From Pseudomonas sp. GM50 (GTDB taxonomy: Bacteria; Pseudomonadota; Gammaproteobacteria; Pseudomonadales; Pseudomonadaceae), in NCBI RefSeq assembly GCF_000282375.1, contig NZ_AKJK01000069.1:21784-85783 (forward strand): 64,000 bases of DNA, in the 5' to 3' direction. Shown here piece after piece: positions 1 to 9,722 of this stretch. How positions within the stretch are numbered: position 1 is the stretch's first letter; each line of letters opens with the position of its first letter. The notes under the pieces were generated by a model. The model searched no databases. It saw only the letters and a list, made by a program, of their open reading frames with translations, and was not told the DNA's origin. Made by a program: the position numbers and the translations under genes.

Positions 1-2788
1 TCGTTTGGATAATGAGATTGACCGGGAAATCCCCCAGCGCGGCGCTGACCATCAGCTCCCTGTGTTTTGTGACTGCGACGCCTGTAAAAAGTCCCTTCAG
101 ATTTTCTTCAGGCGCGGCGAACGTCAATTTGATTCGGGTATCGCCCCACAGCGGCGCGTCAACCTGTGGTTTGGCACTGTTTTCCAGCAGTTCGGCACAG
201 CGTATCGGTACGATCACGATAGCCCGTTTTCCCTGCCATTCACGAGCAAACGCCAGTACCCGGTGAGCCTGGCTACCGAGGACTTCAAGGGCTTGATAAG
301 TCCCTTTTTGAAACAGCCCGGCATGCTCGGCACGCCGGTGTAACGCCTCGGCGATCAAGGTTTGCTTGATGCGCCCGTCACGCCAGTTCGCCAACAGATC
401 GGGCAGGTCCAACTGTACGTGCATGGCCTGCTGACGACTGACGTAATCCACCGGCCGGCGGTTGTCCGGATCGACCAGCGTGAAGTCCCAGAACTCGTTG
501 CCCTGATAGAGGTCCGGTACCCCCGGCACGGTCATTCGCAGCAAGGTTTGCGCCAAGCCATTCAATGCGCCCGGTACGGCGATGCTCTGCGCCGCCGCCC
601 CGATGGCCATGCGCAGTGGCTGGCCTTCGGGGCTGAGCAGCAGGCGTTCGAGAAACCCATGGGTCGCCTGTTCATAGCCCTCGTTTGGCGCGCTCCAGCT
701 GCTTTGCAACTTGGCTTCGCGCAGGGCTTTCTGTTGCCACTGCCAGAGGCGTTTGGCGTAGTCCTCGAGCGCGGGCTGATCATCGCTGCGCAGTTCCAGC
801 GGCCAACTGCCGAGGATCGCTTGATAGAGAATCAGCTCGTCGCCCGCCGAGGGCGCGCCGGGTTCAGCGCGCAATTCGTCGGCCAGGGTTCGCCAGTGTT
901 CGACCTGTTCGGCATACCAGACGCTGCGCTCGCTCAACACTGCGAGCCGCGCGCGGGTGTCTTCGCCGCGTTTGTGGTCATGGGTCGCGGTGGCCAGCAG
1001 GTTGTCGGGGTATTCGGCGAGGCGATTGGCGCAGGCGGCATGGAAGTCAGCCACTGGCGCACTGAACTGCTCGGTGTTGTAGCCGACATCGTTGCGCGAC
1101 AACAGCACGGCCGAGCGATAAAGCGCGGTGTCTTCCACCGCCTTGGCCGCCGCCGGTGAGGTCAGTTGCTGAAAGCGCACGCAGGCATGCTTGAGCAGCT
1201 TGCGTGGGCGGCCCACCGGGTGCTTGCGCCAGGGTTGGCCACCGAGCCAGCCGGCCAGGCAATCGAGCACGGGCCAGTCGGCCTCGCCGAGGGTTTGCTT
1301 TGCACCGTCCATGGCCTGCTGGAAAAACCCCTCGTCCTGGGCGCAGTTTCGGCCCAGCGGGCTGATGTAAGTGCGATACACCGGGAAGTGCACGATCAGT
1401 TCCTGCAAGGCCCGACGGATCGCGCCGAGGGTCAGGTCCCGGGTCATCACGTCGTCCCGGGCCACTTGCAACAGGGCATGGGCGACACTTTCGAAATCCC
1501 CGGCCAGAGAGCCGTTGAGAATCTGCTGGCGCGCCAGTTGCGCTTCCTGACGAAAATCGGCGGGGCGTTCGCTGTGCCGGCTCCAGAGTTCACCCAAGGT
1601 CTGGGCGCCTTCGGGGTCGTGTTGCAGCAACGACAACTGGTTCATGAATTCGTAACCGGTGCTGCCATCGACAGACCAGTCGCGGTGCAAGGTTTCACCT
1701 TCGCCGAGGATCTTCTCGACGTAGATCGGCAGGTGCCGATCCGGTGCCAGGCGATCGACTCTGCGCCGCAGTTTGCGGCAGTAACCACGCGGGTCGGCGA
1801 GGCCATCGATGTGATCGATGCGCAGCCCGTCGACAAGCCCCTCGGCCACCAGCTCGAAGATTTTGGCATGGGTCGCCTCGAACACCGCCGGGCGTTCGAC
1901 GCGCAGGCCACCCAGTTCATTGATATCGAAAAAGCGCCGCCAGTTGATGTCGTCTGCCGCGGTGCGCCAACTGGCCAGGCGATAACTCTGGCGCTCCAGC
2001 AGGTTATGCAGGCGCTGGAAACCCTCGGGGGGGATCGAGTCGTAGGTTCCAATCGTGTGCTGGATGGCCTGAAGAATGGCCGGATCGCTGGCCAGTTCAG
2101 CCAGTTCCGTTTTCAGTGGCATCGCCAGGCTGTGCGCGTCAGTCTGGTAGCTCAAGGTACTGAAGCGGTCTGCCAGGGATTTGAGCTGCTCGGCCTGCTC
2201 GGCATCCAGTTGATCATCAGCCTTGAGCAGTTCGCCGTAGTTCGTCGGGCAAATCGGGAAGTGGTGCTCATAGTGCTCGACATAAAAGGCGCCGCGCCGG
2301 GCATCAAAACGCAAGGGCAGGGTGCCGTCCTGCAAGGCGATGCCGTAATCGCTGCCCAAAAAAGGTAGCAGCAATTGGCCTTCCATCAACGGGTCGGGAG
2401 AGTGCCATTGAATGTCGAAGAACTCGCCGTAAGGGCTCAGTCGCCCCCATTCGAGCAAGTCGAGCCACCAGGGGTTATCGCCACCGCCAACGGCCATGTG
2501 GTTGGAGACGATGTCGAGGATCAGCCCCATGTTCTGTTCGCGCAAGGCACCGACCAAACGGCGCAATGCAGCTTCGCCGCCCAGTTCAGGGTTGACGGTG
2601 GTCGGGTCCACCACGTCGTAGCCATGCATGGAGCCTGCGCGGGCGGCGAGCAGCGGCGAGGCATAGACATGGCTGATGCCCAGGCTGGCGAAATACGGCA
2701 CCAGCGGCACCGCCTGATCCAGGGTGAAACCCTTATGAAATTGCAGCCGCAGGGTCGCCCGTAGCGGCTGGGTGAGCGATTGATTCAT
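1..2788 (-). CDS. treY: Maltooligosyl trehalose synthase TreY (3' end cut by window edge)
   Basis: GH13 enzyme that isomerises the reducing-end alpha-1,4 bond of a malto-oligosaccharide to alpha,alpha-1,1, giving maltooligosyl trehalose, the substrate of TreZ. About 929 codons are visible with no stop, so only the last few residues should be missing. Translation of the minus strand shows GISHVYASPLL and GSMHGYDVVDP near the N terminus, GLVDGLRIDHIDGLADP with the catalytic Asp, LPIYVEKILGEGE with the acid/base Glu, ATHDHKRGEDTRARL and VPGVPDLYQGNE, all typical of TreY. Its ATG overlaps the malQ stop as ATGA, implying translational coupling at the end of the glgA-treZ-malQ-treY operon. The long open frames on the plus strand here are antisense shadows. 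Confidence 0.95.
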   Translation of the reverse strand, partial: MNQSLTQPLRATLRLQFHKGFTLDQAVPLVPYFASLGISHVYASPLLAARAGSMHGYDVVDPTTVNPELGGEAALRRLVGALREQNMGLILDIVSNHMAVGGGDNPWWLDLLEWGRLSPYGEFFDIQWHSPDPLMEGQLLLPFLGSDYGIALQDGTLPLRFDARRGAFYVEHYEHHFPICPTNYGELLKADDQLDAEQAEQLKSLADRFSTLSYQTDAHSLAMPLKTELAELASDPAILQAIQHTIGTYDSIPPEGFQRLHNLLERQSYRLASWRTAADDINWRRFFDINELGGLRVERPAVFEATHAKIFELVAEGLVDGLRIDHIDGLADPRGYCRKLRRRVDRLAPDRHLPIYVEKILGEGETLHRDWSVDGSTGYEFMNQLSLLQHDPEGAQTLGELWSRHSERPADFRQEAQLARQQILNGSLAGDFESVAHALLQVARDDVMTRDLTLGAIRRALQELIVHFPVYRTYISPLGRNCAQDEGFFQQAMDGAKQTLGEADWPVLDCLAGWLGGQPWRKHPVGRPRKLLKHACVRFQQLTSPAAAKAVEDTALYRSAVLLSRNDVGYNTEQFSAPVADFHAACANRLAEYPDNLLATATHDHKRGEDTRARLAVLSERSVWYAEQVEHWRTLADELRAEPGAPSAGDELILYQAILGSWPLELRSDDQPALEDYAKRLWQWQQKALREAKLQSSWSAPNEGYEQATHGFLERLLLSPEGQPLRMAIGAAAQSIAVPGALNGLAQTLLRMTVPGVPDLYQGNEFWDFTLVDPDNRRPVDYVSRQQAMHVQLDLPDLLANWRDGRIKQTLIAEALHRRAEHAGLFQKGTYQALEVLGSQAHRVLAFAREWQGKRAIVIVPIRCAELLENSAKPQVDAPLWGDTRIKLTFAAPEENLKGLFTGVAVTKHRELMVSAALGDFPVNLIIQT

Positions 2789-4863
2789 TGGTCACGCTCG
2801 GCCGCCTGAAGCCGCGCGCAGGCGAGCAGTTCCAGGCGCCGGGCGGCGTCTGGATCATCGAGCAGGGCTTCGCTGTCGCCGGGCAGCCTGCGGGACCAGT
2901 TGGGATGGGTGTCGGTGGTGCCGGGCAGGTTGGCCTGCTGTTCGATACCCAAGGCATCTTCCATTGGCAGCAATACCAGCGGTGCGCGGGTATGACCGAG
3001 GAAGCGGATCGCGGCGTCGAGCACCTGATCGGTTTCGTGGGACTCTTCGCGGAAGTTCTGCGGGTCTTGGCTCAGCACCCGACGCAAACCTTCGCGCTCG
3101 CGCTCACGGTGTTGGCGCCATTCGATTTCACCCGGGGCGTCGACCAGATTCAAGCGTGCGCTCCAGTCGATATCGCGGCCATGCCACCAGCCATTGAGTG
3201 TCGGCAGGTCATGGGTACTGGTGGTTGCCAGGGCGTTGTCCGGCCATTCGAGAATCGACTTGAAGTGAGTGTTGTCCTGTTCGAACAGCAGCACGCGCAT
3301 GCCGAGAATCGAGCGCGCAATGAGTTTCTCGCGCAAACCCTCGGGCACGGTGCCGAGGTCTTCGCCGAGAACGATGGCCTGATGTCGATGGGATTCGAGG
3401 GTCAGCAAACGCAGCAGGTCATCCACCGGGTAATAGAGGTAGGCACCGTCGCTGGGCGGCGCGTCCTTGGGGATCACCCACAGTCGTTGCAGGCCCATGA
3501 CGTGATCGATGCGAAGGCCTCCGGCATGGGCGAAGTTGGCCCGCAGCATTTCGATGAACGCGCGAAAGCCGTTGCGCACCAGACCTTCGGGGGAAAACGC
3601 AGAGATGCCCCAGCCCTGGCCGGAACGATTGAGGATGTCCGGTGGCGCACCCACAGTCAGTGAGGCGAGCAATTCGTCCTGGCGACTCCAGGCCTGGCTG
3701 CCGCCGCCGTCGGCGCCCACCGCCAGGTCGGCGATCAGGCCGATGCCCATGCCCGCACCGCGGGCGGCGGTCTGGGCGCGTTCCAGGCTGCGCGCAATCA
3801 GCCATTGGCAGAACGCGTAGTAGCCGATGCGGGTCGAGTTTTCTTCGGCAAAATGCGCCAGAGCGGTGCTGCGCGGGTCACGCCATTGTTCGGGCCACTC
3901 ACGCCAGTCGAGGCTTTCACCGCGCCGCGCACGGGCTTCCTGGATGGCTTCGAAGCGGCAATGATTTTCCAGCGCTTCGCCACCGGCATGGCGGAAGCTG
4001 CTGAAATCGGGGTGCAAAGGGTGTTCGCCGTGGGTGAATCCTTCGTACAAGGCTTCGAGCAAACGATGCTTGGCTTCGGCGGCGGTGGGCCAGTCGATCA
4101 GCGGCAGTGCTTCAAGATGCTTAAGCTCAGCGGCAAGGCCGGTGGCGTCGATCGCGGCGCGCAGGGCACGCTCACCGAGAATCGCACCGGGCGCCGCGTA
4201 CAGGCTATTGAGGAACAAACGGCTGGACGGCGAGTAAGGGCTGTACCGCTGGGTGTCACCGCTGAACATCGCGTGCAGCGGGCTGATTGCCAACGCTTCG
4301 GCGCCTCGTTCGCCGGCCACTCGGGCCAGATCTTCGAGGGCCTGGGTATCGCCGAAACCGCCGTCACCGGGACGACGCAGCGAATACAACTGCACGCTCA
4401 GGCCCCAGGCGCGCGGGTTTTGACTGTCAACCGCGTCGCCGACGCTGTAGCAGCGCTGGGGTGCCACCGCCAGGGTGAAGGACTGATCGTCGATGCTGAC
4501 GTGCTGATAACCCACCGGCACCAGACCGGGCAACACGGCGTTGTCATCGAGCTTCAAGTTAATCCGTGAGCCGTCTTCGAGATGGATCTCACACGGGGTT
4601 TGCGGTTCGAAATAGTGGGCCAGATCAAGGCCGACACCCACGTCGCAGGTCAGCAGCGGTGGCAGGTGCCGGGTTTGTTGCACCTCTTGCAGTTGCAGCA
4701 GGCTGGCGTCGATCTCCTGGGCGGTACTGGCCGGATGGCCAAGTCCGCTGAGTACCGAGCGCAACACCGCCGGGGTGACTTTCTGTGGACGCCCATTGGC
4801 GTCGATCCAGTCGACGGCCAGGCCGGCTCGGCTGGCCAGTATTTCCAGTTGCGCATTGCTCAT
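2785..4863 (-). CDS. malQ: 4-alpha-glucanotransferase (amylomaltase) MalQ
   Basis: Cytoplasmic GH77 disproportionating enzyme of 692 residues that transfers maltosyl units between malto-oligosaccharides and releases glucose. Motifs seen are LRIDHVMGLQRLWVIP (nucleophile region), VLGEDLGTVPEG (acid/base Glu region) and TSTHDLPTLNGWW (third carboxylate), in the family order. I place the start at the MSNAQLE methionine because its ATG overlaps the treZ stop (ATGA); the frame stays open 20 codons upstream into treZ but has no better site there. It lies between treZ and treY, so it probably trims or re-extends the maltodextrins used by the trehalose branch. Confidence 0.95.
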   Translation of the reverse strand: MSNAQLEILASRAGLAVDWIDANGRPQKVTPAVLRSVLSGLGHPASTAQEIDASLLQLQEVQQTRHLPPLLTCDVGVGLDLAHYFEPQTPCEIHLEDGSRINLKLDDNAVLPGLVPVGYQHVSIDDQSFTLAVAPQRCYSVGDAVDSQNPRAWGLSVQLYSLRRPGDGGFGDTQALEDLARVAGERGAEALAISPLHAMFSGDTQRYSPYSPSSRLFLNSLYAAPGAILGERALRAAIDATGLAAELKHLEALPLIDWPTAAEAKHRLLEALYEGFTHGEHPLHPDFSSFRHAGGEALENHCRFEAIQEARARRGESLDWREWPEQWRDPRSTALAHFAEENSTRIGYYAFCQWLIARSLERAQTAARGAGMGIGLIADLAVGADGGGSQAWSRQDELLASLTVGAPPDILNRSGQGWGISAFSPEGLVRNGFRAFIEMLRANFAHAGGLRIDHVMGLQRLWVIPKDAPPSDGAYLYYPVDDLLRLLTLESHRHQAIVLGEDLGTVPEGLREKLIARSILGMRVLLFEQDNTHFKSILEWPDNALATTSTHDLPTLNGWWHGRDIDWSARLNLVDAPGEIEWRQHREREREGLRRVLSQDPQNFREESHETDQVLDAAIRFLGHTRAPLVLLPMEDALGIEQQANLPGTTDTHPNWSRRLPGDSEALLDDPDAARRLELLACARLQAAERDQ

Positions 4864-6656
4864 GGGCGCTCTCCATCCGGGGGTAGCAAAGGGGCTGCGG
4901 CCGTGAGGCTGACTAGCGCGCAATACGGGGCAAGCATGCCCTGATTCAACAGACCGGCCGATTGTGGCGGGTGTTCGAACAGCAACGTCGCGTCGGTCTG
5001 TGGGGAGTGGACCACGGGCGCATCGCTGAGGTTCAGGTCAATGCGCAACTGACTGCCATTGCCCAGCCGCCAGCGCGCCGTCACCGCGCCCTTGGCCAGT
5101 ACCTGCGCACCCAGCGCCTGGGCGCCGGGCAGGTGCGCGATGATGTGTCGGTGGCGGATCTGCAGCAGTTGGCGATACAGCTGGTAGATCGGCGATTGGC
5201 GGCTGGCGGTCAGTTTCGGCCGTGAAGCCTCGAAGGTCTGCGTCGCGTTCGGGTCGGGAATCTGCTCGCGCTTGTGCGGGTCGGCAAAGGCGCTGAACGC
5301 CGCGAACTCATTGCGTCGTCCCTCGCGCACCAACTCTGCCAATTCACCATGGTGGCTGGTGAAGAATAGAAACGGTTGCTCGGCGGCGAATTCGTCGCCC
5401 ATGAACATCAGCGGGATCATTGGCGACAACAGCAGCAACGCCGTGGCGGCGTAAAGGGCATCAGGATGGGCCAGCTGATGCAGGCGCTCGCCAAAGGCGC
5501 GATTGCCGATCTGGTCGTGGTTCTGCAGAAAAAGCACGAAGGCCGTGGGCGGCAAGTGACCGCTCGGTTCACCTCGAGGCGTACCGTGGCGAGTGATGTG
5601 GCCCTGAAACACAAAGCCTTGGCTCAGGCAGCGGGCGAGCTGTTCGGTGGGCTGCTCGGCATAATCGGCGTAATAGGCATCGGTTTCACCCGTGAGCAGA
5701 ACGTGCAGGGCGTTATGGCCGTCATCGTTCCACTGCGCATCGAAACCTTGCTCCAGCAGGCTGGCCTGGTTGTGTTCGTTTTCCGCCATGAGCCACACGT
5801 GCCGCGCCGGATCGGTTTGCCGCCGCACCCGTTGCACCAGCTCTTGAAGAAAGTCCGGGTCTTCGATGGCGTGCACCGCGTCCAGACGCAGGCCGTCGAA
5901 GCGGTACTCCAGCAACCACATCAGCGCGTTGTCGATAAAGAAGTCGCGCACTTCGCGCCGCCGGAAGTCGATGGCCGCGCCCCACGGGGTGTGTTTGTCT
6001 TCGCGGAAAAAGCCTTCTGCGTAGCGATGCAGGTAATTGCCGTCCGGGCCGAAGTGGTTGTAGACCACGTCGAGAATCACCGCCAGGCCATGGCCGTGGG
6101 CTGTGTCGATCAGGTGTTTGAGTTGTTCGGGCGAGCCGTAGGAGGCTTGAGGCGCGTAAAGTAAAACCCCGTCATAGCCCCAGTTACGTTCGCCGGGGAA
6201 CTGCGCCAGCGGCATCAGTTCGATGGCGGTAATGCCCAGTTCGACCAGGTGTTCCAGATGCTGCTCGACCTCGCTGAAACCGCCGAGTGCACCGACGTGC
6301 AGTTCGTAGATCACCGCCTCATTCCACGGTCGACCCTGCCAGGCGCTGTGTTGCCACCGATAGGCGAGGGGATCGACCACCACGCTGTGGCTGTCGATAT
6401 CGCCCGCCTGGGCGCGGGAGGCCGGGTCCGGCACCGTAAGCTCGCCATCGATGTTGTAGCGGTAGCGGGTACCCGCGGGGCAGCGGGTCTTGATCACAAA
6501 CCAGCCATCGGCCTGAGGCAGCAGTGGCAGGGATTGTCCATCTTCCAGTTCGAGACTGACAAAAAACGCATCTGGCGCCCACAAGGCAAAACGCGTGTGT
6601 TCGGCGTCCAGCATGATTGCGCCGTGGGGCCAGGTCTCAAGGGTCCGTAACGGCAT
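4860..6656 (-). CDS. treZ: Malto-oligosyltrehalose trehalohydrolase TreZ
   Basis: GH13 hydrolase of 598 residues that releases free trehalose from the product of TreY. An N-terminal early-set domain (TRFALWAPDAFFVSLEL) is followed by the barrel with GYDGVLLYAPQASYGSPE, VILDVVYNHFGPDGNYL, DGLRLDAVHAIED (nucleophile Asp) and WLMAENEHNQ (acid/base Glu). GAGG lies about 10 bases before the ATG, and the gene begins 13 bases after the glgA stop. Its stop overlaps the malQ start by four bases. Confidence 0.95.
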   Translation of the reverse strand: MPLRTLETWPHGAIMLDAEHTRFALWAPDAFFVSLELEDGQSLPLLPQADGWFVIKTRCPAGTRYRYNIDGELTVPDPASRAQAGDIDSHSVVVDPLAYRWQHSAWQGRPWNEAVIYELHVGALGGFSEVEQHLEHLVELGITAIELMPLAQFPGERNWGYDGVLLYAPQASYGSPEQLKHLIDTAHGHGLAVILDVVYNHFGPDGNYLHRYAEGFFREDKHTPWGAAIDFRRREVRDFFIDNALMWLLEYRFDGLRLDAVHAIEDPDFLQELVQRVRRQTDPARHVWLMAENEHNQASLLEQGFDAQWNDDGHNALHVLLTGETDAYYADYAEQPTEQLARCLSQGFVFQGHITRHGTPRGEPSGHLPPTAFVLFLQNHDQIGNRAFGERLHQLAHPDALYAATALLLLSPMIPLMFMGDEFAAEQPFLFFTSHHGELAELVREGRRNEFAAFSAFADPHKREQIPDPNATQTFEASRPKLTASRQSPIYQLYRQLLQIRHRHIIAHLPGAQALGAQVLAKGAVTARWRLGNGSQLRIDLNLSDAPVVHSPQTDATLLFEHPPQSAGLLNQGMLAPYCALVSLTAAAPLLPPDGERP

Positions 6657-6669
6657 CGTTGAAAGCCTC

Positions 6670-8256
6670 TTACTGTTTGCCCGATTTTCCCAGCGCTTTA
6701 GCCACCAGTTGTTCGTAGAGTTCGGCGTAGGGTTCGACTGCCTTGCACCAGTTGAAGGGCGCCGCCATGGCTCGGCAACGCATGGCGTTGAGCAGGCCGG
6801 GGAAGGCGAACACCTTGAACGCGCGGCCCAGGGCTTCGCGATAACTCTCCACGGTGGATTCGTTGAAGAGGAAACCGGTCACGCCGTTTTCGATGGTGTC
6901 GGCCAGGCCGCCGGTATTGCGGGCCACCGGCAATGAACCGAAGCGCTGGGCGTACATCTGGCTCAGGCCGCAGGGTTCGTAACGCGAAGGCATCAGCAGG
7001 AAATCACTGCCGGCGAACATCCGGCGGGCGTCGGTTTCATTGAAGCCGATGTGCACGCCGACTTGCCCGGGGAAGCGCAACGCCAGTTCTCGCATGGCCT
7101 GTTCTTCTTCCGGCTCGCCACGGCCGATGATCGCGATCTGCCCGCCGTTGGCGACAATGTATTCGGCGACGGCTTCGGTGAGGTCCAGGCCTTTCTGGTA
7201 GACCAGCCGCGAGACCACGGCAAACAGCGGACCCTCGGAGTCGTCGAGGTCGAACAGCCGGCGAACGTGCGCGGCGTTGACCGCTTTGCCGTCCCAGTCG
7301 CCGATGCCGAACGGGTGGAACAGGTGCGGATCGGTCGCTGCGTCCCAGCTCTCATCGATGCCATTGGGAATCCCGCTGAGTAGGCCTTGCTGGGTCTTGG
7401 CGGCGAGAAAACCGTCGAGACCGCAGCCGAAGGCCGGCGTGGTGATTTCCTGCGCATAGGTCGCGCTGACGGTGGTGATGTGGCTCGAGTAGGCCATGCC
7501 GGCCTTGAGAAACGACATCTTGCCGTAAAACTCCATGCCTTCCTGTTGCAAGGCATGCAGGGGAATACCGAGTTCCGGGCACGAACCGAGGCTGGTGACG
7601 CCCTGGTAGGCCAGGTTGTGGATGGTGAACAGGGTCGGGGTGCGTTGGCCACGCCAGTGCATATAGGCAGGTGCCAGGCCAGCGGGCCAGTCGTGGGCGT
7701 GCACCAGGTCCGGGCACCAGTGAATTTGGGCGAGGTTGGCGGCGATATCAGCTGCCGCGAGGCCCAGTCGGGCGAAACGAATGTGGTTGTCCGGCCAGTC
7801 GCGGCCGTTGTTGGCGCCGTAAGGCGAACCTTCGCGCTCGTACAATTCAGGGCAGATCAACACGTAAATGACCAGGCCGTCGGGCATGTCCATGCGCCCG
7901 ATCTTGCAGGGCGGCAACGCTGCGTGCCCGCCCAGTTCACCGATGATATGAATCGGGTTTTCGCTGTTCATCACTTGCGGATAACCGGGGATCAGCACAC
8001 GGACATCGTGCAGATGCGCCATCGCCCGTGGCAGTGCGGCGGAAACGTCGCCAAGACCTCCGGTCTTTACCAGGTCGGCAATCTCCGAGGTGACGAACAG
8101 GACTTTCTTCTTGTTGGGATTCTGACTGACTACCGGTGCCAGTGTTTTGGGGACCGGCGCGTTGACCGATTTGGCACTGAGGACACCGACGGTGCTCGTT
8201 TCCCCGACCTGCTGATGAGCACGTTCTCCCTGGATATCTAAAGCCGCACTGATCAT
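6670..8256 (-). CDS. glgA: Glycogen synthase GlgA
   Basis: GT5 ADP-glucose-dependent alpha-1,4-glucan synthase, 528 residues. The ADP-glucose-binding KTGGLGD motif sits near the N terminus after VLFVTSEIADLV, and the C-terminal half has PSRYEPCGLSQMYAQRFG and NTGGLADTI, both hallmark GlgA regions. The first 40 or so residues before KKKVLFVT form a non-conserved extension, as in other Pseudomonas GlgA proteins. I start at MISAALDIQGE because GGGAGA precedes it at good spacing; a frame-open extension of 20 codons upstream has no comparable site. First gene of the operon; its promoter should lie in 8257-8755. Confidence 0.93.
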   Translation of the reverse strand: MISAALDIQGERAHQQVGETSTVGVLSAKSVNAPVPKTLAPVVSQNPNKKKVLFVTSEIADLVKTGGLGDVSAALPRAMAHLHDVRVLIPGYPQVMNSENPIHIIGELGGHAALPPCKIGRMDMPDGLVIYVLICPELYEREGSPYGANNGRDWPDNHIRFARLGLAAADIAANLAQIHWCPDLVHAHDWPAGLAPAYMHWRGQRTPTLFTIHNLAYQGVTSLGSCPELGIPLHALQQEGMEFYGKMSFLKAGMAYSSHITTVSATYAQEITTPAFGCGLDGFLAAKTQQGLLSGIPNGIDESWDAATDPHLFHPFGIGDWDGKAVNAAHVRRLFDLDDSEGPLFAVVSRLVYQKGLDLTEAVAEYIVANGGQIAIIGRGEPEEEQAMRELALRFPGQVGVHIGFNETDARRMFAGSDFLLMPSRYEPCGLSQMYAQRFGSLPVARNTGGLADTIENGVTGFLFNESTVESYREALGRAFKVFAFPGLLNAMRCRAMAAPFNWCKAVEPYAELYEQLVAKALGKSGKQ

Positions 8257-8755
8257 ATGAATCTCCCGTGTTGTTGATCTAATTCTAGGTCTGGCACAAA
8301 CGGTGTTCGTGGCCAAATCCTGTGGCCGGGCGCAAACGCGCTACGCATCGGTGAGCAAGTGCTGCCCATGCGCTGAAGCAGAATGGGTGAAGTGGCTGTT
8401 GCAAGGAATGCACCAGTCGCTGTGGCCCTACTCTTAACCTGACTCGCGGCCAGCACCAAAAGTTTCGATTATTTTCACCGAATGACCGACCGGTTTTACC
8501 CCGCGAAAATCAGTCTAGGCCAGAACTTAGAGCGGGGGCGGTTAACTGCGAAATTGTTCGACAATCGGTTGGAGAGGGAACAAAACATGCGGGCTTTTTG
8601 GGGGAGCGCACCGACGAAGGGCAGGTTGGTTTTTGGAGGTGGGTCAAATCGGGACCGAGAGGTCACGATAATCGGGCGTGATGGGATGTGGGTTGCACCA
8701 TTGCGGTGCATAGGGTTTAGGGGAGGTGTAGTGGTTTGAGGGCCTCTTCGCGGTC
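8257..8755. other. Gene-free 499 bp between glgA and the dehydrogenase
   Basis: No credible gene: the open frames on both strands lack family resemblance and ribosome sites. The segment must hold the glgA promoter. The stretch 8590-8740 is strongly G-biased on the plus strand with many GGG and GGGG runs, and ends in a short hairpin (TGCACC / GGTGCA around 8695-8711) without a T tract. I cannot assign a function. Confidence 0.5.
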
Positions 8756-9709
8756 TTAGCTCAGAATCCGGATCGGCGCTCCCGCCGCCCAAGCCTGAAT
8801 ATCTTCAATCATCTGCGAAAAGAACAGTTGGTAATTCTGTCGGCTGACATACCCGACATGAGGCGTGGCCAGCACATTGTCCAGCGTTCTGAAAGGATGA
8901 TGGCGGGGCAACGGCTCGTGCTCGAACACGTCCAGCGCCGCGCCCGCCAGGCGTTGTTTCTGCAGCGCCTTGATCAGCGCCGACTCATCGACAATCGGCC
9001 CGCGGGCGGTGTTGATCAGCCATGCCGTGGGTTTCATCCAGTCCAGTGCTTGAGCGTCCACCAGCCCTCGGCTGCGCTCGCTGAGCACCAGATGGACCGA
9101 TAGCACATCGGCCTGCTCGAACAGTTCCTGCTTGCTGACATAGGTGACGTCGACTTCGGCAGCCTGTTCGGTTGTCAGGTTTTCGCTCCAGGCAATCACC
9201 CGCATGCCGAACACCTGACCGAACCGGGCTACCCGTTGACCGATGCTGCCCAGGCCGAGGATCGCCAAGGTCTTGCCCTGCAGGTCGCCGCCCAACCCTT
9301 GTTGCCACTGACCGGCGCGCAAGGCGTTGGCTTCGGCCACCAGGTTGCGGGTTGCGGCCATGATCAGCGCCCAGGTCAGTTCGGGAGCGGCATGTTTGTA
9401 GCTGTCGGTGCCGCAGACCTGAATGCCCAGCGCGGCGGCGGCTTTCAGGTCCAGGGCGGCGTTGCGCATGCCGCCGGTGACCAACAGCTTGAGTGTGGGC
9501 AAGCGGCGCAGCAGGTCTTCGTCGAACCGGGTGCGCTCACGCATCACGCAGATCACCTCGAATGCGCCGAGCCGTTCGGCCAGGGTTTCGTTGTCGGCCG
9601 GGTAGTCATGGATAAAACTCACCTGACCGATGCTGTCCAGCACCGACCAGTCCACCACTTCGCGAGCCACGTCCTGCCAGTCATCGATCACCGCAATCTG
9701 CACCGCCAT
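8756..9709 (-). CDS. D-isomer-specific 2-hydroxyacid dehydrogenase family protein
   Basis: Cytoplasmic NAD(P)-dependent oxidoreductase of 317 residues. The Rossmann fingerprint LGLGSIGQRV (residues 151-160) is present, and the catalytic triad can be placed: Arg236 in NTARGPIVDE, Glu265 in VFEHEPLP and His284 in ATPHVGYVS. The ATG has GAGGTAAGG just upstream. It begins 13 bases after the stop of the hydrolase gene, so the two are probably co-transcribed. The substrate cannot be read from sequence; hydroxypyruvate, glyoxylate and 2-ketogluconate reductases and phosphoglycerate dehydrogenase share this fold, but the short lid and lack of an ACT domain argue against SerA. Confidence 0.88.
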   Translation of the reverse strand: MAVQIAVIDDWQDVAREVVDWSVLDSIGQVSFIHDYPADNETLAERLGAFEVICVMRERTRFDEDLLRRLPTLKLLVTGGMRNAALDLKAAAALGIQVCGTDSYKHAAPELTWALIMAATRNLVAEANALRAGQWQQGLGGDLQGKTLAILGLGSIGQRVARFGQVFGMRVIAWSENLTTEQAAEVDVTYVSKQELFEQADVLSVHLVLSERSRGLVDAQALDWMKPTAWLINTARGPIVDESALIKALQKQRLAGAALDVFEHEPLPRHHPFRTLDNVLATPHVGYVSRQNYQLFFSQMIEDIQAWAAGAPIRILS

Positions 9710-9722
9710 CAGCCTTACCTCA

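Noticed and set aside
362..2764. Long plus-strand open frames of 265, 400 and 129 codons at the left edge
   Set aside because: The minus strand reads as TreY with all family motifs throughout; the plus frames are antisense by-products of high-GC codon bias.
8482..8792. Short frames on both strands between glgA and the dehydrogenase gene
   Set aside because: Overlapping frames in a G-rich segment with no ribosome site and Pro/Arg-rich translations of the kind given by non-coding GC-rich DNA.
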